Source of the DNA: JAIRVZ01 sp031553755
GTDB taxonomy: Bacteria > Bacteroidota > Bacteroidia > Bacteroidales > Azobacteroidaceae
Assembly: GCA_031553755.1 (NCBI GenBank)
Contig: JAVBKZ010000012.1
Coordinates: forward strand, 1-64,000
Direction: 5' to 3'
DNA length: 64,000 nt
In this document: positions 33,425 to 42,959 of the stretch, in pieces
Numbering within the stretch: position 1 is the stretch's first letter
Layout: the number at the start of each line of letters is the position of its first letter
Position numbers and translations under genes: made by a program
The notes under the pieces: model-generated
Seen by the model: only the letters and a program-made list of their open reading frames with translations
Told to the model about the DNA's origin: nothing
Databases searched by the model: none

Positions 33425-34522
33425 TTAATTAACATCTGCTTTATTTTTAACACACCGGAATCCTATATGTTCCATCCCTGTATCATAGGGAGTTCCCCGG
33501 CGAGCAGATGGACGATAGCTTTCGCAATAGGACGGATTACAAAGGAAAGAACCGCCTTTGGTTACCCGGCGCGCTTCAAATTCACCGGATGAACTGTTGT
33601 TGCTTACCAATAATGCTTTTTTATCAGTTCCCTGACAGCAATCATGATTCTTTTCAGCCGCTGCCATACAATTTTCGGCGGCTATTTTGGCATGATCTTT
33701 TTCTACATACAAATCAGCAGTCCATTGCCAAACGTTTCCGGCCATATCGTATAAACCATAATGATTCGGAGGAAAAGATCCGACGGGAGCAACTCCTGCA
33801 TATCCATCTTCTGCCGTATTCATGTAGGGAAATTGTCCTGTAAAAGTATTGGCCATGAATTGACTTCCCTCTTTAAGATTATTTCCCCAGTAATAACGGG
33901 AATTGGTAGATCCGCCTCGGGAAGCATATTCCCATTCGGCTTCGGTAGGTAATCGCTTTCCCGTCCATTTAGCATAAGCGGCGGCATCGTCCCAGGAAAC
34001 CTGTACTACCGGATAATTGTCTTTTCCTTCAATAGAACTTCCCGGTCCTTGCGGATGTTTCCAGTTCGCTCCTATTGTCCAAGTCCACCACCCAGTCATA
34101 TCGCTTAAATCAACAGCTTGTTGTGGGGGCGTGAATACCATAGCGCCCGGCTGAAGCATCGAATCATCTGGTTTTGGAGTTCCCTGAGGAAGTTGCTTTT
34201 TTAATTCTTCCCAATCAACAGGTTTTTCTGCAGTAGTGACATAACCGGTAGCTTCTACGAATTTGCGGAAATCGGCATTGGTTACATCGTATTTATCTAT
34301 CCAAAAGCCGTTTATTTTAACGTGATGGGAAGGTCGTTCATTAGGGTAACTTTGGGGATCATCTGTCCCCATTGTAAATTCTCCATCAGGGATCCAGATC
34401 ATACTATCAGCAACGACCTTGTCGGCTGATATTTTTTCTTTTGTTTTTGTTTTTTCTTGATTACAAGCCACTAAAGAAAGACTTGCAATTATAATTACAA
34501 AAGATATATTATTGAATTTCAT
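33425..34522 (-). CDS. Formylglycine-generating-enzyme (SUMF1) homologue, lipoprotein
   Basis: The protein has 365 residues. The lipobox VAC gives Cys20. WIPDGEFTMGTDDP opens the FGE-sulfatase domain, with HHVKINGFWIDKYDVTNADFRKFVEATGY and LPTEAEWEYASRGG. The C-terminal GGSFLCNPSYC carries the two cysteines (328 and 333) that match the copper-binding catalytic pair of oxygen-dependent FGE. Family knowledge says FGE converts sulfatase Cys to formylglycine with O2. Here it is exported and lipid-anchored, next to the sulfatase genes. Some family members are not active on sulfatases, so this is likely but unproven. Confidence 0.88.
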   Translation of the reverse strand: MKFNNISFVIIIASLSLVACNQEKTKTKEKISADKVVADSMIWIPDGEFTMGTDDPQSYPNERPSHHVKINGFWIDKYDVTNADFRKFVEATGYVTTAEKPVDWEELKKQLPQGTPKPDDSMLQPGAMVFTPPQQAVDLSDMTGWWTWTIGANWKHPQGPGSSIEGKDNYPVVQVSWDDAAAYAKWTGKRLPTEAEWEYASRGGSTNSRYYWGNNLKEGSQFMANTFTGQFPYMNTAEDGYAGVAPVGSFPPNHYGLYDMAGNVWQWTADLYVEKDHAKIAAENCMAAAEKNHDCCQGTDKKALLVSNNSSSGEFEARRVTKGGSFLCNPSYCESYRPSARRGTPYDTGMEHIGFRCVKNKADVN

Positions 34523-34620
34523 AACATTAATAATTAAAATAAGGAATTGAAAGTAGACTTATTTCAGTAACAATATGTTATTAAACAGTCATTATATTTT
34601 GAATGCACATATAAAGATTT

Positions 34621-35397
34621 TCAAAATTGCGTATTAAATCCGACAAAAGTTTGAAATTTAGGTTGTTGAGTTCCTTTTGCCAATACAGAAAATTGAGGTT
34701 CTACAAAAATATTGAAGACTACCGGACCTGCTTTTACTACTTTACCGATACCTAAGCCGAGTGGGATATTGTAATCTCCATTCCTCAAATCGAATGACCA
34801 AATACCTGTGCTACGTAAATAAGTGCCTCCGCCAATTTGCCACATGCCAAATAGTTGTGCTGTAAGCAGATCTATATCTTTAGCATTATCTTCAGTTTTT
34901 GAAAAATCAGTTTGCCATTGCAATAAAGTTCCTGCCTGAAAAATATGGCTTTTAGCGAAGAAAGCCATAGCCGCGACTCCTGCCTGCCAACTATCTTGGC
35001 TGAAATCATTCGTTCCGGTAGGCGCGGTCAATAAAGGTCCAACACCAAATTTATTACCTTCTTTTTCAATAGCATAAATGGCGAATAAATTGAAATCGCC
35101 CAAACCTGACTTGGGACTAACCCCGGGTCCGGATGAAGTCTGCACAGGTAAAGTTCCTCTTAACAATATTTTACCTACGGGTTGAGCGTATCTGAACATC
35201 AATGTGTTCGCACCATAATCGGGCGTTCCATAAATATCAGTTACAATGTAATTGTGTACATTAAATGCTTTAGTATGCGCCATCGGGTCGTTGGCTTTTT
35301 TCAACGTTTCCGCATCTAATCCGCTATGAGTTTCTTGGGCATTTACAGATATAGTTGTAATCATGAATAAGACTATCCCTAAAAAATATTTTTTCAT
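34621..35397 (-). CDS. Outer-membrane beta-barrel protein, transporter-like
   Basis: The protein has 258 residues. A 20-residue signal peptide ends NAQ. The mature protein consists of alternating strands rich in Gly and aromatic residues (ANTLMFRYAQPVGKILLRGTLPVQT, GDFNLFAIYAIEK, FGVGPLLTAPTGTN) and ends FQTFVGFNTQF with a terminal Phe, the usual outer-membrane assembly signal. The family resembles the MetA-type phenol-degradation or transporter barrels. It is the first gene on this strand of the sulfatase cluster; a role in substrate passage is inferred from position only. Confidence 0.72.
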   Translation of the reverse strand: MKKYFLGIVLFMITTISVNAQETHSGLDAETLKKANDPMAHTKAFNVHNYIVTDIYGTPDYGANTLMFRYAQPVGKILLRGTLPVQTSSGPGVSPKSGLGDFNLFAIYAIEKEGNKFGVGPLLTAPTGTNDFSQDSWQAGVAAMAFFAKSHIFQAGTLLQWQTDFSKTEDNAKDIDLLTAQLFGMWQIGGGTYLRSTGIWSFDLRNGDYNIPLGLGIGKVVKAGPVVFNIFVEPQFSVLAKGTQQPKFQTFVGFNTQF

Positions 35398-35566
35398 AAA
35401 ATATAAATTTTAATGTATAAAACTATTAAATGTGTATTGATAAAGTAACAAATAATTTATTTTTTTGTTTTAAATTATACAATGAATATTTTGAATTATT
35501 TCAATAATATTGTTTGTTTTTTGTGATTAGTTTATGTGTATTTAATATGGTTATTAGATTATCATG

Positions 35567-35574
35567 TATATTTG
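35567..35574 (+). promoter_or_regulatory. -7 element TATATTTG for the TlpA-like gene
   Basis: Exact TAnnTTTG match 30 bases before the ATG at 35604. It lies inside the longer open frame that starts at 35514, which argues against that upstream start. Confidence 0.6.
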
Positions 35575-35603
35575 TAAAATGTTTTAATGTAAATTTTTAT
35601 AAT

Positions 35604-36716
35604 ATGAACAAATTATTTTTATTATTAACTGTCGCGTTGATTGGATTTTCTTGTAATCCAAAAGGAGAATTTGAAATCAAAGGAACAGCAACTTCAATGG
35701 ATGGGAAAAAAGTTTATTTAGTTAACGCGAGGGAAGATGGCGTTGAAAAAATAGACACTATGATTATTGAAAACGGAAAATTTTCATTCAAAGGAATACA
35801 AGAAATTCCTACTGTTTATTTTCTTTCATTATCGGCTCCGGGAGATTATGATAATTCTCCTGTGTTCCAAACAATTTTGATTGAACCGTCTAAAAAAATA
35901 ACAGTTGAAATAACACCTGAAGAGATTAGAGTAGGTGGAACAGAGGCCAATGAAGCACATCAGAAAAGATCTGATGATATGAAAAAACTTAATGAAGAAA
36001 TAACGGAATTAGATAAAAAATATTCTTCTATCGATCCTAATACCTTATCTGATGAAGAAGTCGAAAAAATCAGGGGTGAATTTTCTGTTATTGATAAGAA
36101 AATGAAAGAATTAAACTTAAAATATATTTTGGATAATATTAATAATCCATTAGGTGAATCTACTTTTCTTTCCGGCATTGATCAACTTTCCGTGGAAGAA
36201 ATGTCGGAAGTAATGGAAAAAGCGAATGACATTTTCAAAAACAGTAAAAACGGAACGGCTATCCGTGAATTGATTGAAAAAAATAGCAAAGTTGCCGTTG
36301 GACAAAAATTTACAGATTTCAAAATGCCTGATATCAATGGAAAAGAAGTTGCCCTTTCGGATTACGCGGGAAAAGGAAAATACGTTTTAATTGATTTTTG
36401 GGCTTCATGGTGTGGACCTTGTATGAAAGAAATACCAACATTAGTTAATCTGTATAAGTCATATAAGGATAAAAATTTTGAAATAGTGGGTGTTTCTTTA
36501 GATAAAAAAGAAAACGAATGGAAAGATGCCGTAAAAAAAATGAATATGACATGGCCTCAAATGTCGGAAGTAAAAGGATGGGATACTGTTGCCCGTGAAA
36601 TTTATAATTTCAATGGAATTCCGCATACCATTTTATTAGATCCTAACGGAATTATTATCGCGAAAGATTTAAGGGGTAAAGAATTGGAAGATAAAATTAG
36701 AGAACTTGTAAAGTAA
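35604..36716 (+). CDS. TlpA/ResA-like thioredoxin lipoprotein with DUF4369 N-terminus
   Basis: 370 residues from the ATG at 35604. An upstream in-frame ATG at 35514 is rejected because the -7 element lies downstream of it and the inner start gives a perfect lipobox (IGFSC). The N-terminal region (EFEIKGTATSMDGKKVYLVN) is DUF4369, followed by a Glu/Lys-rich helical linker. The C-terminal thioredoxin fold has FWASWCGPCMKE, the CxxC redox pair, and GIPHTILLDPNG with the cis-proline. Membrane-anchored, probably a periplasmic disulfide reductase or peroxide-handling protein. Confidence 0.88.
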   Translation: MNKLFLLLTVALIGFSCNPKGEFEIKGTATSMDGKKVYLVNAREDGVEKIDTMIIENGKFSFKGIQEIPTVYFLSLSAPGDYDNSPVFQTILIEPSKKITVEITPEEIRVGGTEANEAHQKRSDDMKKLNEEITELDKKYSSIDPNTLSDEEVEKIRGEFSVIDKKMKELNLKYILDNINNPLGESTFLSGIDQLSVEEMSEVMEKANDIFKNSKNGTAIRELIEKNSKVAVGQKFTDFKMPDINGKEVALSDYAGKGKYVLIDFWASWCGPCMKEIPTLVNLYKSYKDKNFEIVGVSLDKKENEWKDAVKKMNMTWPQMSEVKGWDTVAREIYNFNGIPHTILLDPNGIIIAKDLRGKELEDKIRELVK

Positions 36717-36738
36717 TTATTTTGATTCTCAATGCCGT

Positions 36739-36769
36739 TTTGAAATATAGCTAAAAAAAGCTACTTTTG
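36739..36769 (+). promoter_or_regulatory. Promoter of efp (TTTG-19-TACTTTTG)
   Basis: TTTG at 36739-36742, 19 bases, TACTTTTG at 36762-36769: a complete consensus match, 43 bases before the efp start. Confidence 0.8.
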
Positions 36770-36812
36770 CACCGCATTTAGAATAAAATACTAATTAAAA
36801 ATATATCAATTC

Positions 36813-37376
36813 ATGGCAAGTACAGCTGATTTTAAAAACGGTATGTGTATCGACTTAGAAGGTCAATACTATTATATCGTAGAATTTTTACATGTTAAAC
36901 CGGGAAAAGGGCCTGCTTTTGTCCGCACAAAACTTAAGAATGTAACAACCGGACGTGTTCTTGAAAAAACATGGAACTCAGGGGTAAAAGTAGATGAAGT
37001 ACGTATAGAAAGACGTCCTTACCAATTCTTATATCAAGACGATATGGGATATAATTTCATGAATAACGAAACTTTCGAACAAGTATCTATCGCGAAAGAA
37101 AATATCAACGGAGTTGATTTCCTGAAAGAAGGAGATGTAGCTGAAGTTGTTATTCATGCTGATTCGGAAACAATTTTATTTGCCGATCTTCCTGCTCACG
37201 TTGTTTTACAAGTAACTTATACAGAACCGGGATTAAAAGGCGATACGGCAACTAACGCCACTAAACCGGCTACACTCGAAACCGGAGCTGTGATCCGTGT
37301 TCCGTTATTCATCGATGAAGGTGAAAAAATCCGTGTAGACACGAGAGATGGCTCTTATGTTGAAAGAGCAAAATAA
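36813..37376 (+). CDS. efp: Translation elongation factor P
   Basis: The protein has 187 residues, normal length. The KOW-like N-terminal domain carries the modification loop HVKPGKGPAFVR with Lys32 at the tip, followed by the two OB domains (ETFEQVSI, LADLPAHVVLQV, GAVIRVPLFIDEGEKIRVDTRDGSYVERAK). EF-P rescues ribosomes stalled at polyproline. No modification enzyme gene is seen in the window. Monocistronic with strong promoter and terminator. Confidence 0.96.
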   Translation: MASTADFKNGMCIDLEGQYYYIVEFLHVKPGKGPAFVRTKLKNVTTGRVLEKTWNSGVKVDEVRIERRPYQFLYQDDMGYNFMNNETFEQVSIAKENINGVDFLKEGDVAEVVIHADSETILFADLPAHVVLQVTYTEPGLKGDTATNATKPATLETGAVIRVPLFIDEGEKIRVDTRDGSYVERAK

Positions 37377-37385
37377 CAATATCAG

Positions 37386-37429
37386 TTAACGAGTTGGCAA
37401 GTTTATTTCTGTCAACTCGTTAATTTTTT
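37386..37429 (+). terminator. Terminator after efp
   Basis: TTAACGAGTTG (37386-37396) pairs with CAACTCGTTAA (37413-37423), followed by six T. Confidence 0.85.
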
Positions 37430-37476
37430 CATTAGCTTAATTCGCCTGTTAACTTATTTTCATTCAAAACCAATAC

Positions 37477-38178
37477 ATGACCAACAATCCAACTAAACTC
37501 TCCATCAAACAGATGGCGGAAGAAGACCGTCCAAGAGAAAAAATATTACTAAAAGGTATCAATGCTCTTTCCGACTCCGAATTACTTGCTATCCTTATCG
37601 GTTCGGGAAATAACGAAGAAACCGCGGTTGAACTTGCTCAACGCATCTTAATCTCCGCGCAAAATAATCTCAATAACTTAGGAAAATTTTCAATTACAGA
37701 TTTAATATCCGGATTCAAAGGCATTGGTGAAGCAAAAGCGATTACCATTGTCGCGGCAATGGAATTAGGTAAACGCAGGAAACAATCTGAAACAATGAAT
37801 AGAAATAAAGTAACATGTAGCAAAGATATTTTTGAATATTTTCATCCGCTGTTATGTGATTTGCCTCATGAAGAATTTTGGATACTTTTCCTCGACCGGA
37901 GCAATAAAATCATCGGGAAATTAAAAATCAGCCAGGGGGGAGTTTATGAAACTGTGGTTGACTGTAAATTAATATTAAAAGAAGCCTTAAACCGATTGGC
38001 GGTAAGCATTGTTTTATGTCACAACCATCCTTCAGGGAATATGAAACCAAGCAAAAACGATGATTCGATTACAAGAAAAATTCGAGAGTCCGCTATCTTA
38101 CTCGATATTGAAGTTCTTGATCATATCATTATTTGTGAAAATAATTATTTTAGCTACGCCGATGAAGGAAGGTTATAG
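37477..38178 (+). CDS. radC: RadC-like JAB-domain protein
   Basis: The protein has 233 residues. The N-terminal helix-hairpin-helix region (GFKGIGEAKAITIVAAMELGKR) is followed by the MPN/JAB domain with metal site CHNHPSGNMKPSKNDD. Often named RadC, but a role in DNA repair is not established; the JAB fold suggests a metalloprotease or nuclease-like activity. All metal ligands are present. It is convergent with metH, with an 8-base gap and no obvious terminator. Confidence 0.9.
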   Translation: MTNNPTKLSIKQMAEEDRPREKILLKGINALSDSELLAILIGSGNNEETAVELAQRILISAQNNLNNLGKFSITDLISGFKGIGEAKAITIVAAMELGKRRKQSETMNRNKVTCSKDIFEYFHPLLCDLPHEEFWILFLDRSNKIIGKLKISQGGVYETVVDCKLILKEALNRLAVSIVLCHNHPSGNMKPSKNDDSITRKIRESAILLDIEVLDHIIICENNYFSYADEGRL

Positions 38179-38186
38179 TAGTTTTT

Positions 38187-41100
38187 TCAAATTCCCAACC
38201 ATTTTTTCGTTTCTTCAACAGACATATTTTTACATATCGCATAATCAGACAATTGTTCATCGTCTATTTTTCCGATATTAAAATAAATTGATTGCGGATG
38301 CGAAATAAACATGCCACTAACTGAAGCCGTTGGAAAAATTGCTCCGTTTTCAGTGAGTTGAACACCGATTTCATTCATGTTTAGAATTTCATCAATTGTA
38401 AAATTCAATGAAATATCCGGTAATGACGGGTATCCGGATGCCGGACGTATGCCTTGATAAGCGACTTTGAATAAATCTTCTTTTGTAAACGATTCATCGG
38501 GCGAATATCCCCAATATTCTTTGCGGACTTTTTCGTGGAGATATTCTGTCGCGGCTTCGGCCAAACGGTCGCATAAGGTTTGCATCAGGATTTCATTGAA
38601 TGTATCACCTTGTTCCCTGAATTTTTCCAATAAATATCCGGTTCCATATCCGGCTGTAACAATAAATAAACCGGCATAATCTCCCGAAGGATTGAAAAAG
38701 TCGACTAAAGATTTATATGTATTGTCGTCCCTTTTTTCCTGTTGACGCAGCATTATTATTTCTTTTCCTTCAATTTCAATGCCTCTGTTTATTCGTTTCG
38801 CCGGATAAATTCCAAAAATAGCTTTAACAAAATCAACATCGTTTGCAGACCATTGTTGTAACATTCGTTTAGCTTCTTTGATTAATTGTAACGCTTCTGA
38901 CGCTTTTCCTCTTTCTGATTCGGGGAATGACGCTAACCAGGAAGCTTTGCACGAGTCGCATCCATCCATATAAGCGACACTGGCGTATTTAACGGAAAAT
39001 TTCCAAGCGATAAGAAAATAAGCCCAGTTGATGTATGGAATTAATTCTCCGACATTGATATGATTTATAACTTTTTTCCCTTTTAACGATGGCTTGTAAG
39101 GAACATGGTTTGTCCAATCAATCTTCAAAGGATGTTTTTCCGCGTATTCTACCGAAATTAATTCTTCATCATGTTTAATTCCTTTTTGCCTTAAAGATTC
39201 ATATTCTACAGATATCAATTCTGAAAAATCTTTTTTTGTTTCAGGATTCATTAATTTATTGGATACAGGAACCGCTTGTGACGCGTCTTTTACATAAACA
39301 ACCGTGCCTGAATACAATGGCGCTATTTTTAAAGCCGTATGCATTTTAGAAGTCGTTGCTCCACCAATAAGTAACGGAATATTTAATCCCGCTTTTTCTA
39401 ATTCAGCCGCGAGAAAAGACATTTCTTGCAAAGATGGAGTAATCAATCCGCTCAATCCTATCATGTCTACTTTATACTCAATTGCCTGACGGATAATTTC
39501 TTCGGGCGGAACCATCACGCCAATATCAATAATCTCATAATTATTACAGGAAAGGACAACTCCCGTGATATTTTTTCCGATATCATGTACATCTCCTTTT
39601 ACGGTAGCCATCAGGATTTTTCCCGCTTTTGCCGCGTTCTCTTTTTGTGACGCTTCAATAAATGGTTGTAAAATAGATACCGCTTTTTTCATTGTCCGCG
39701 CGGTTTTCACTACTTGCGGAAGAAACATTTTACCTTCGCCAAACAAGTCTCCTACTCTATTCATGCCCGACATCAGCGGACCGTCAATAATATTAATTGG
39801 CAGAGGAAATAACTGTAAAGCTTCTGACAAATCTTCTTCAAGGTAAGTATCTATTCCTTTTATCAATGCTTGTTGAAGACGTTCCTCTAAAGGAATATTT
39901 TGGCGGTTTTCCTGTTGTTGTTCCGTTTTCAATGATTCTTTATCCGTATGTTGGGCATATTCCGTAAGCCGTTCGGCCGCGTTTGGATGACGGTTAAATA
40001 TTACATCTTCAATCAATTCTAAAACATCTTTAGGAATATCTTCATAAAGTACAGTTGTTGAAGGATTAACAATCGCCATGTCCATGCCTTTTTTTATCGT
40101 ATGATAAAGGAAAACGGCATGCATCGCTTCACGCACATAATTATTTCCCCTGAAAGAAAAAGAAAGATTACTCACTCCGCCGCTCACTTTAGCATCCGGT
40201 AAATTATTTTTAATCCATTCCGTAGCCTGAATAAAATAAAGTCCGTAATTGGCATGGCTTTCAATTCCTGTCGCGACCGCCAACACATTCGGGTCGAAAA
40301 TAATGTCGCATGGATTGAATCCGGCTTTTTCAACCAATAATTTATACTGGCGTTGGCAGATTTCGATTTTTCGTTCGAAAGTATCGGCTTGTCCTTGTTC
40401 ATCGAAAGCCATAGCAACAACAGCCGCTCCATAAGAACGAACTATTTTCGCTTTTTTCAAAAATTCGTCTTCTCCTTCTTTCAAACTGATTGAATTAACT
40501 ATCGATTTACCTTGCAAACATTTCAATCCGGCTTCTATGACTTTCCAATCAGAGCTATCTATCATTACCGGCACTTTGGCAATATCGGGTTCGGAAGCTA
40601 TCAAATTCAGGAATGTTGTCATTTCTTTGGGGCCATCTAACAAACCATCATCTACATTAACATCAAGTATTTGCGCTCCGGCTTCTACTTGTTTCCGGGC
40701 GATATCAATCGCTTCTTCGTATTTTTGTTCTTTAATCAGCCGCAGGAATTTTCGTGAACCGGCAACATTACATCGTTCTCCTATGTTAATGAAATTACTT
40801 TCCGGAGTTATTCGTAAAGCATCTAATCCGGCCAATATCATGTTGTTGTCCGGTAAAGTAGGCACATGAGGTTTTGCGTTTTCTACCAACGCGGCATATT
40901 GAGCGATATGCGCGGGAGTTGTACCGCAACAACCTCCTAAAATATTGACTAATCCTTCATCTATATATTCTTTGATTTGGATGGCCATTTTTTCGGGAGT
41001 TTCATCATATTGTCCCAAACTATTAGGTAATCCGGCATTTGGATAAGCGCTTATGTAACAAGGAGCGATACGCCCCAATTCTTTCAAAAACGGTTTCATA

Positions 41101-41837
41101 TCTGAAGCCCCGAAAGAACAATTCAATCCAATCGACAACAAATCGGCATGAGCGACAGAAGCCACAACCGCTTCCATTGTTTGTCCGGAAAGAATCCGTC
41201 CGCTTTTTCCGGCAATTGTCATAGAAAGCATCAAAGGCAAACGTTTGCCGGTAGCGCTCATCACATCTTCGACAGCCATCAAAGCGGCTTTGGCATTCAA
41301 CGTGTCAAAAATAGTTTCTATCAATAATAAATCTACACCGCCTTCAATCAATGCCGAAATTTGTTCACGGAAAGCGACACGCAATTCATCGAATGTTATT
41401 CCACGTATTCCCGGATTGGAAACATCAGGCGAAATAGAAGCCGTTTTATTAGTTGGTCCGATAGAGCCAGCAACAAAACGAGGTTTAGATGGATTTTTTT
41501 CATTGTATTCGCAGGCAACTTCACGGGCTATATGAGCGGCCGCAAGATTCAGTTCCCTGACATGTGATTGCATTCCATAGTCGGCCATTGATATCGATGT
41601 CGAACTAAAAGAGTTGGTTTCAATAATGTCGGCCCCGGCTTCCAAATATTGACGATGAATCTGCTTGATAATTTCGGGTTGAGTAATACACAACATATCG
41701 TTATTTCCCTTTACCAATCCCGGCAAATGGGCAAATTCTCTTCCACGATAATCTTTTTCCGTCAGATTATATTGTTGTATCATCGTTCCCATCGCTCCAT
41801 CGAGGATAAGGATACGGTCTTGTAATATTTTTTTCAT
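38187..41837 (-). CDS. metH: Cobalamin-dependent methionine synthase
   Basis: The protein has 1216 residues, full length for the long form. Domains in order: homocysteine-binding barrel (GLNCSFGASDM and GGCCGTTPAHI supply the zinc cysteines); pterin-binding domain (FINIGERCNVAGSRKF, then the VDVNVDDGLLDG-like stretch near residue 390); cobalamin cap and Rossmann domains with VKGDVHDIGKNI, whose His is the cobalt ligand, near residue 750; and the C-terminal reactivation domain (YRGIRPASGYPSLPD-like region) binding AdoMet. It transfers methyl from methyltetrahydrofolate to homocysteine. No cobalamin riboswitch was recognised upstream. It has its own TAGCTTTG -7 element. Confidence 0.96.
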   Translation of the reverse strand: MKKILQDRILILDGAMGTMIQQYNLTEKDYRGREFAHLPGLVKGNNDMLCITQPEIIKQIHRQYLEAGADIIETNSFSSTSISMADYGMQSHVRELNLAAAHIAREVACEYNEKNPSKPRFVAGSIGPTNKTASISPDVSNPGIRGITFDELRVAFREQISALIEGGVDLLLIETIFDTLNAKAALMAVEDVMSATGKRLPLMLSMTIAGKSGRILSGQTMEAVVASVAHADLLSIGLNCSFGASDMKPFLKELGRIAPCYISAYPNAGLPNSLGQYDETPEKMAIQIKEYIDEGLVNILGGCCGTTPAHIAQYAALVENAKPHVPTLPDNNMILAGLDALRITPESNFINIGERCNVAGSRKFLRLIKEQKYEEAIDIARKQVEAGAQILDVNVDDGLLDGPKEMTTFLNLIASEPDIAKVPVMIDSSDWKVIEAGLKCLQGKSIVNSISLKEGEDEFLKKAKIVRSYGAAVVAMAFDEQGQADTFERKIEICQRQYKLLVEKAGFNPCDIIFDPNVLAVATGIESHANYGLYFIQATEWIKNNLPDAKVSGGVSNLSFSFRGNNYVREAMHAVFLYHTIKKGMDMAIVNPSTTVLYEDIPKDVLELIEDVIFNRHPNAAERLTEYAQHTDKESLKTEQQQENRQNIPLEERLQQALIKGIDTYLEEDLSEALQLFPLPINIIDGPLMSGMNRVGDLFGEGKMFLPQVVKTARTMKKAVSILQPFIEASQKENAAKAGKILMATVKGDVHDIGKNITGVVLSCNNYEIIDIGVMVPPEEIIRQAIEYKVDMIGLSGLITPSLQEMSFLAAELEKAGLNIPLLIGGATTSKMHTALKIAPLYSGTVVYVKDASQAVPVSNKLMNPETKKDFSELISVEYESLRQKGIKHDEELISVEYAEKHPLKIDWTNHVPYKPSLKGKKVINHINVGELIPYINWAYFLIAWKFSVKYASVAYMDGCDSCKASWLASFPESERGKASEALQLIKEAKRMLQQWSANDVDFVKAIFGIYPAKRINRGIEIEGKEIIMLRQQEKRDDNTYKSLVDFFNPSGDYAGLFIVTAGYGTGYLLEKFREQGDTFNEILMQTLCDRLAEAATEYLHEKVRKEYWGYSPDESFTKEDLFKVAYQGIRPASGYPSLPDISLNFTIDEILNMNEIGVQLTENGAIFPTASVSGMFISHPQSIYFNIGKIDDEQLSDYAICKNMSVEETKKWLGI

Positions 41838-41862
41838 TATTCGAATCTATCATAAGAATATG

Positions 41863-41870
41863 CAAAGCTA
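41863..41870 (-). promoter_or_regulatory. -7 element TAGCTTTG for metH
   Basis: Exact TAnnTTTG match on the minus strand, 25 bases before the metH start. Confidence 0.6.
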
Positions 41871-41922
41871 CTAAAAAACTCGGTTTTTTAGCTTAAATAA
41901 TTGTTGGTATAAGTATAAATTG

Positions 41923-41930
41923 TAACTTTG
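41923..41930 (+). promoter_or_regulatory. -7 element TAACTTTG for the nucleotidyltransferase gene
   Basis: Exact TAnnTTTG match with ATTG 19 bases upstream, 39 bases before the start codon. It is divergent from the metH promoter about 50 bases away. Confidence 0.6.
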
Positions 41931-41969
41931 GAACTCTTTAATAATTTTAAATAACCCAAAAAACATTTT

Positions 41970-42875
41970 ATGAAACCTACATTATTTGTACTTGCTGCCG
42001 GAATGGGTAGCCGTTATGGAGGATTGAAACAATTAGACGGATTAGGTCCGAATGGTGAAACAATCATGGATTATTCCATTTATGATGCCGTTAGAGGAGG
42101 ATTTGGTAAAGTTGTATTTGTGATTCGACATTCGTTTGAGAACGACTTTCGTGAAAAAATCATTGCTAAATATCAAAATGTCATTCCGGTTGAATTGGTA
42201 TTTCAGGAATTAGATTGTTTGCCTGAAGGATTCACATTGAATCCCGAACGCGCCAAACCATGGGGAACAAATCATGCTGTATTGATGGGAAAAGATGTTA
42301 TCAAAGAACCTTTCGCCGTTATCAACGCAGATGATTTCTATGGACGTGAAAGTTTCAAAATCCTTGCGGATTACCTCACAAGTGTAGAAGGAAAGAAAAA
42401 CGACTACTGCATGATTGGATATCGTTTAGGAAATACGTTATCTGAAAGTGGTTCTGTGGCTCGTGGCATTTGCGAAACAGACGCGAACGGAAACTTAACG
42501 ACTGTTGTTGAACGTACATATATCATTCGTGATACAGACGGCGTGATTAAATATAAGGATGAAAACGAAAATTTAGTTCCCGCGGGAGAAAATGTCCCTG
42601 TTTCTATGAATATGTGGGGATTTACTCCTGAATATTTCGAATATTCGCAAAATGACTTTATCGATTTCTTGAAAAATAATATGGATAACATCAAGGCTGA
42701 ATTCTTCATTCCGTTAGTAGTAAATAATCTGATTGTTGCTAAAACAGCTTCGGTAAAAGTATTAGATACTCCATCCAAATGGTTTGGTGTAACTTATGCG
42801 GAAGACCGTCAGATGGTTGTGGATAAAATTCAAGACCTAATCAACCAAGGAGAATATCCCAACAAACTTTTTTAA
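41970..42875 (+). CDS. Sugar-phosphate nucleotidyltransferase-like protein
   Basis: The protein has 301 residues. The N-terminal signature LAAGMGSRYGGLKQLDGLGPNGETIMDY is the nucleotide-binding loop of NTP-transferases. AVINADDFYGRESF carries the metal-binding Asp-Asp, and SMNMWGFTPEYFEY is a later conserved segment. It probably activates a sugar phosphate with NTP for cell-envelope synthesis. The exact sugar cannot be read, and some relatives are annotated only as nucleotidyltransferases. Single gene with its own promoter. Confidence 0.85.
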   Translation: MKPTLFVLAAGMGSRYGGLKQLDGLGPNGETIMDYSIYDAVRGGFGKVVFVIRHSFENDFREKIIAKYQNVIPVELVFQELDCLPEGFTLNPERAKPWGTNHAVLMGKDVIKEPFAVINADDFYGRESFKILADYLTSVEGKKNDYCMIGYRLGNTLSESGSVARGICETDANGNLTTVVERTYIIRDTDGVIKYKDENENLVPAGENVPVSMNMWGFTPEYFEYSQNDFIDFLKNNMDNIKAEFFIPLVVNNLIVAKTASVKVLDTPSKWFGVTYAEDRQMVVDKIQDLINQGEYPNKLF

Positions 42876-42883
42876 TAAATCGA

Positions 42884-42951
42884 GAGTTGAGAATTGAAAG
42901 ATAAAACAAGAACTTGCTTTTTAGTTAATTCAAATTTTCCATTCTCAACTC
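42884..42951 (+). terminator. Possible terminator after the nucleotidyltransferase gene
   Basis: GAGTTGAGAAT (42884-42894) pairs with ATTCTCAACTC (42941-42951), with a long inner loop; a run of six T follows shortly after. The large loop makes it a weaker candidate. Confidence 0.45.
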
Positions 42952-42959
42952 CTATTTTT

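Noticed and set aside
35514..35603. Longer start for the TlpA-like lipoprotein gene
   Set aside because: The upstream in-frame residues carry no signal and would place the -7 element TATATTTG inside the coding region. The inner start gives a perfect lipoprotein signal.
41838..41969. Cobalamin or SAM riboswitch upstream of metH
   Set aside because: Only about 30 bases separate the likely transcription start from the start codon, and no B12 box or SAM-type helices are visible.
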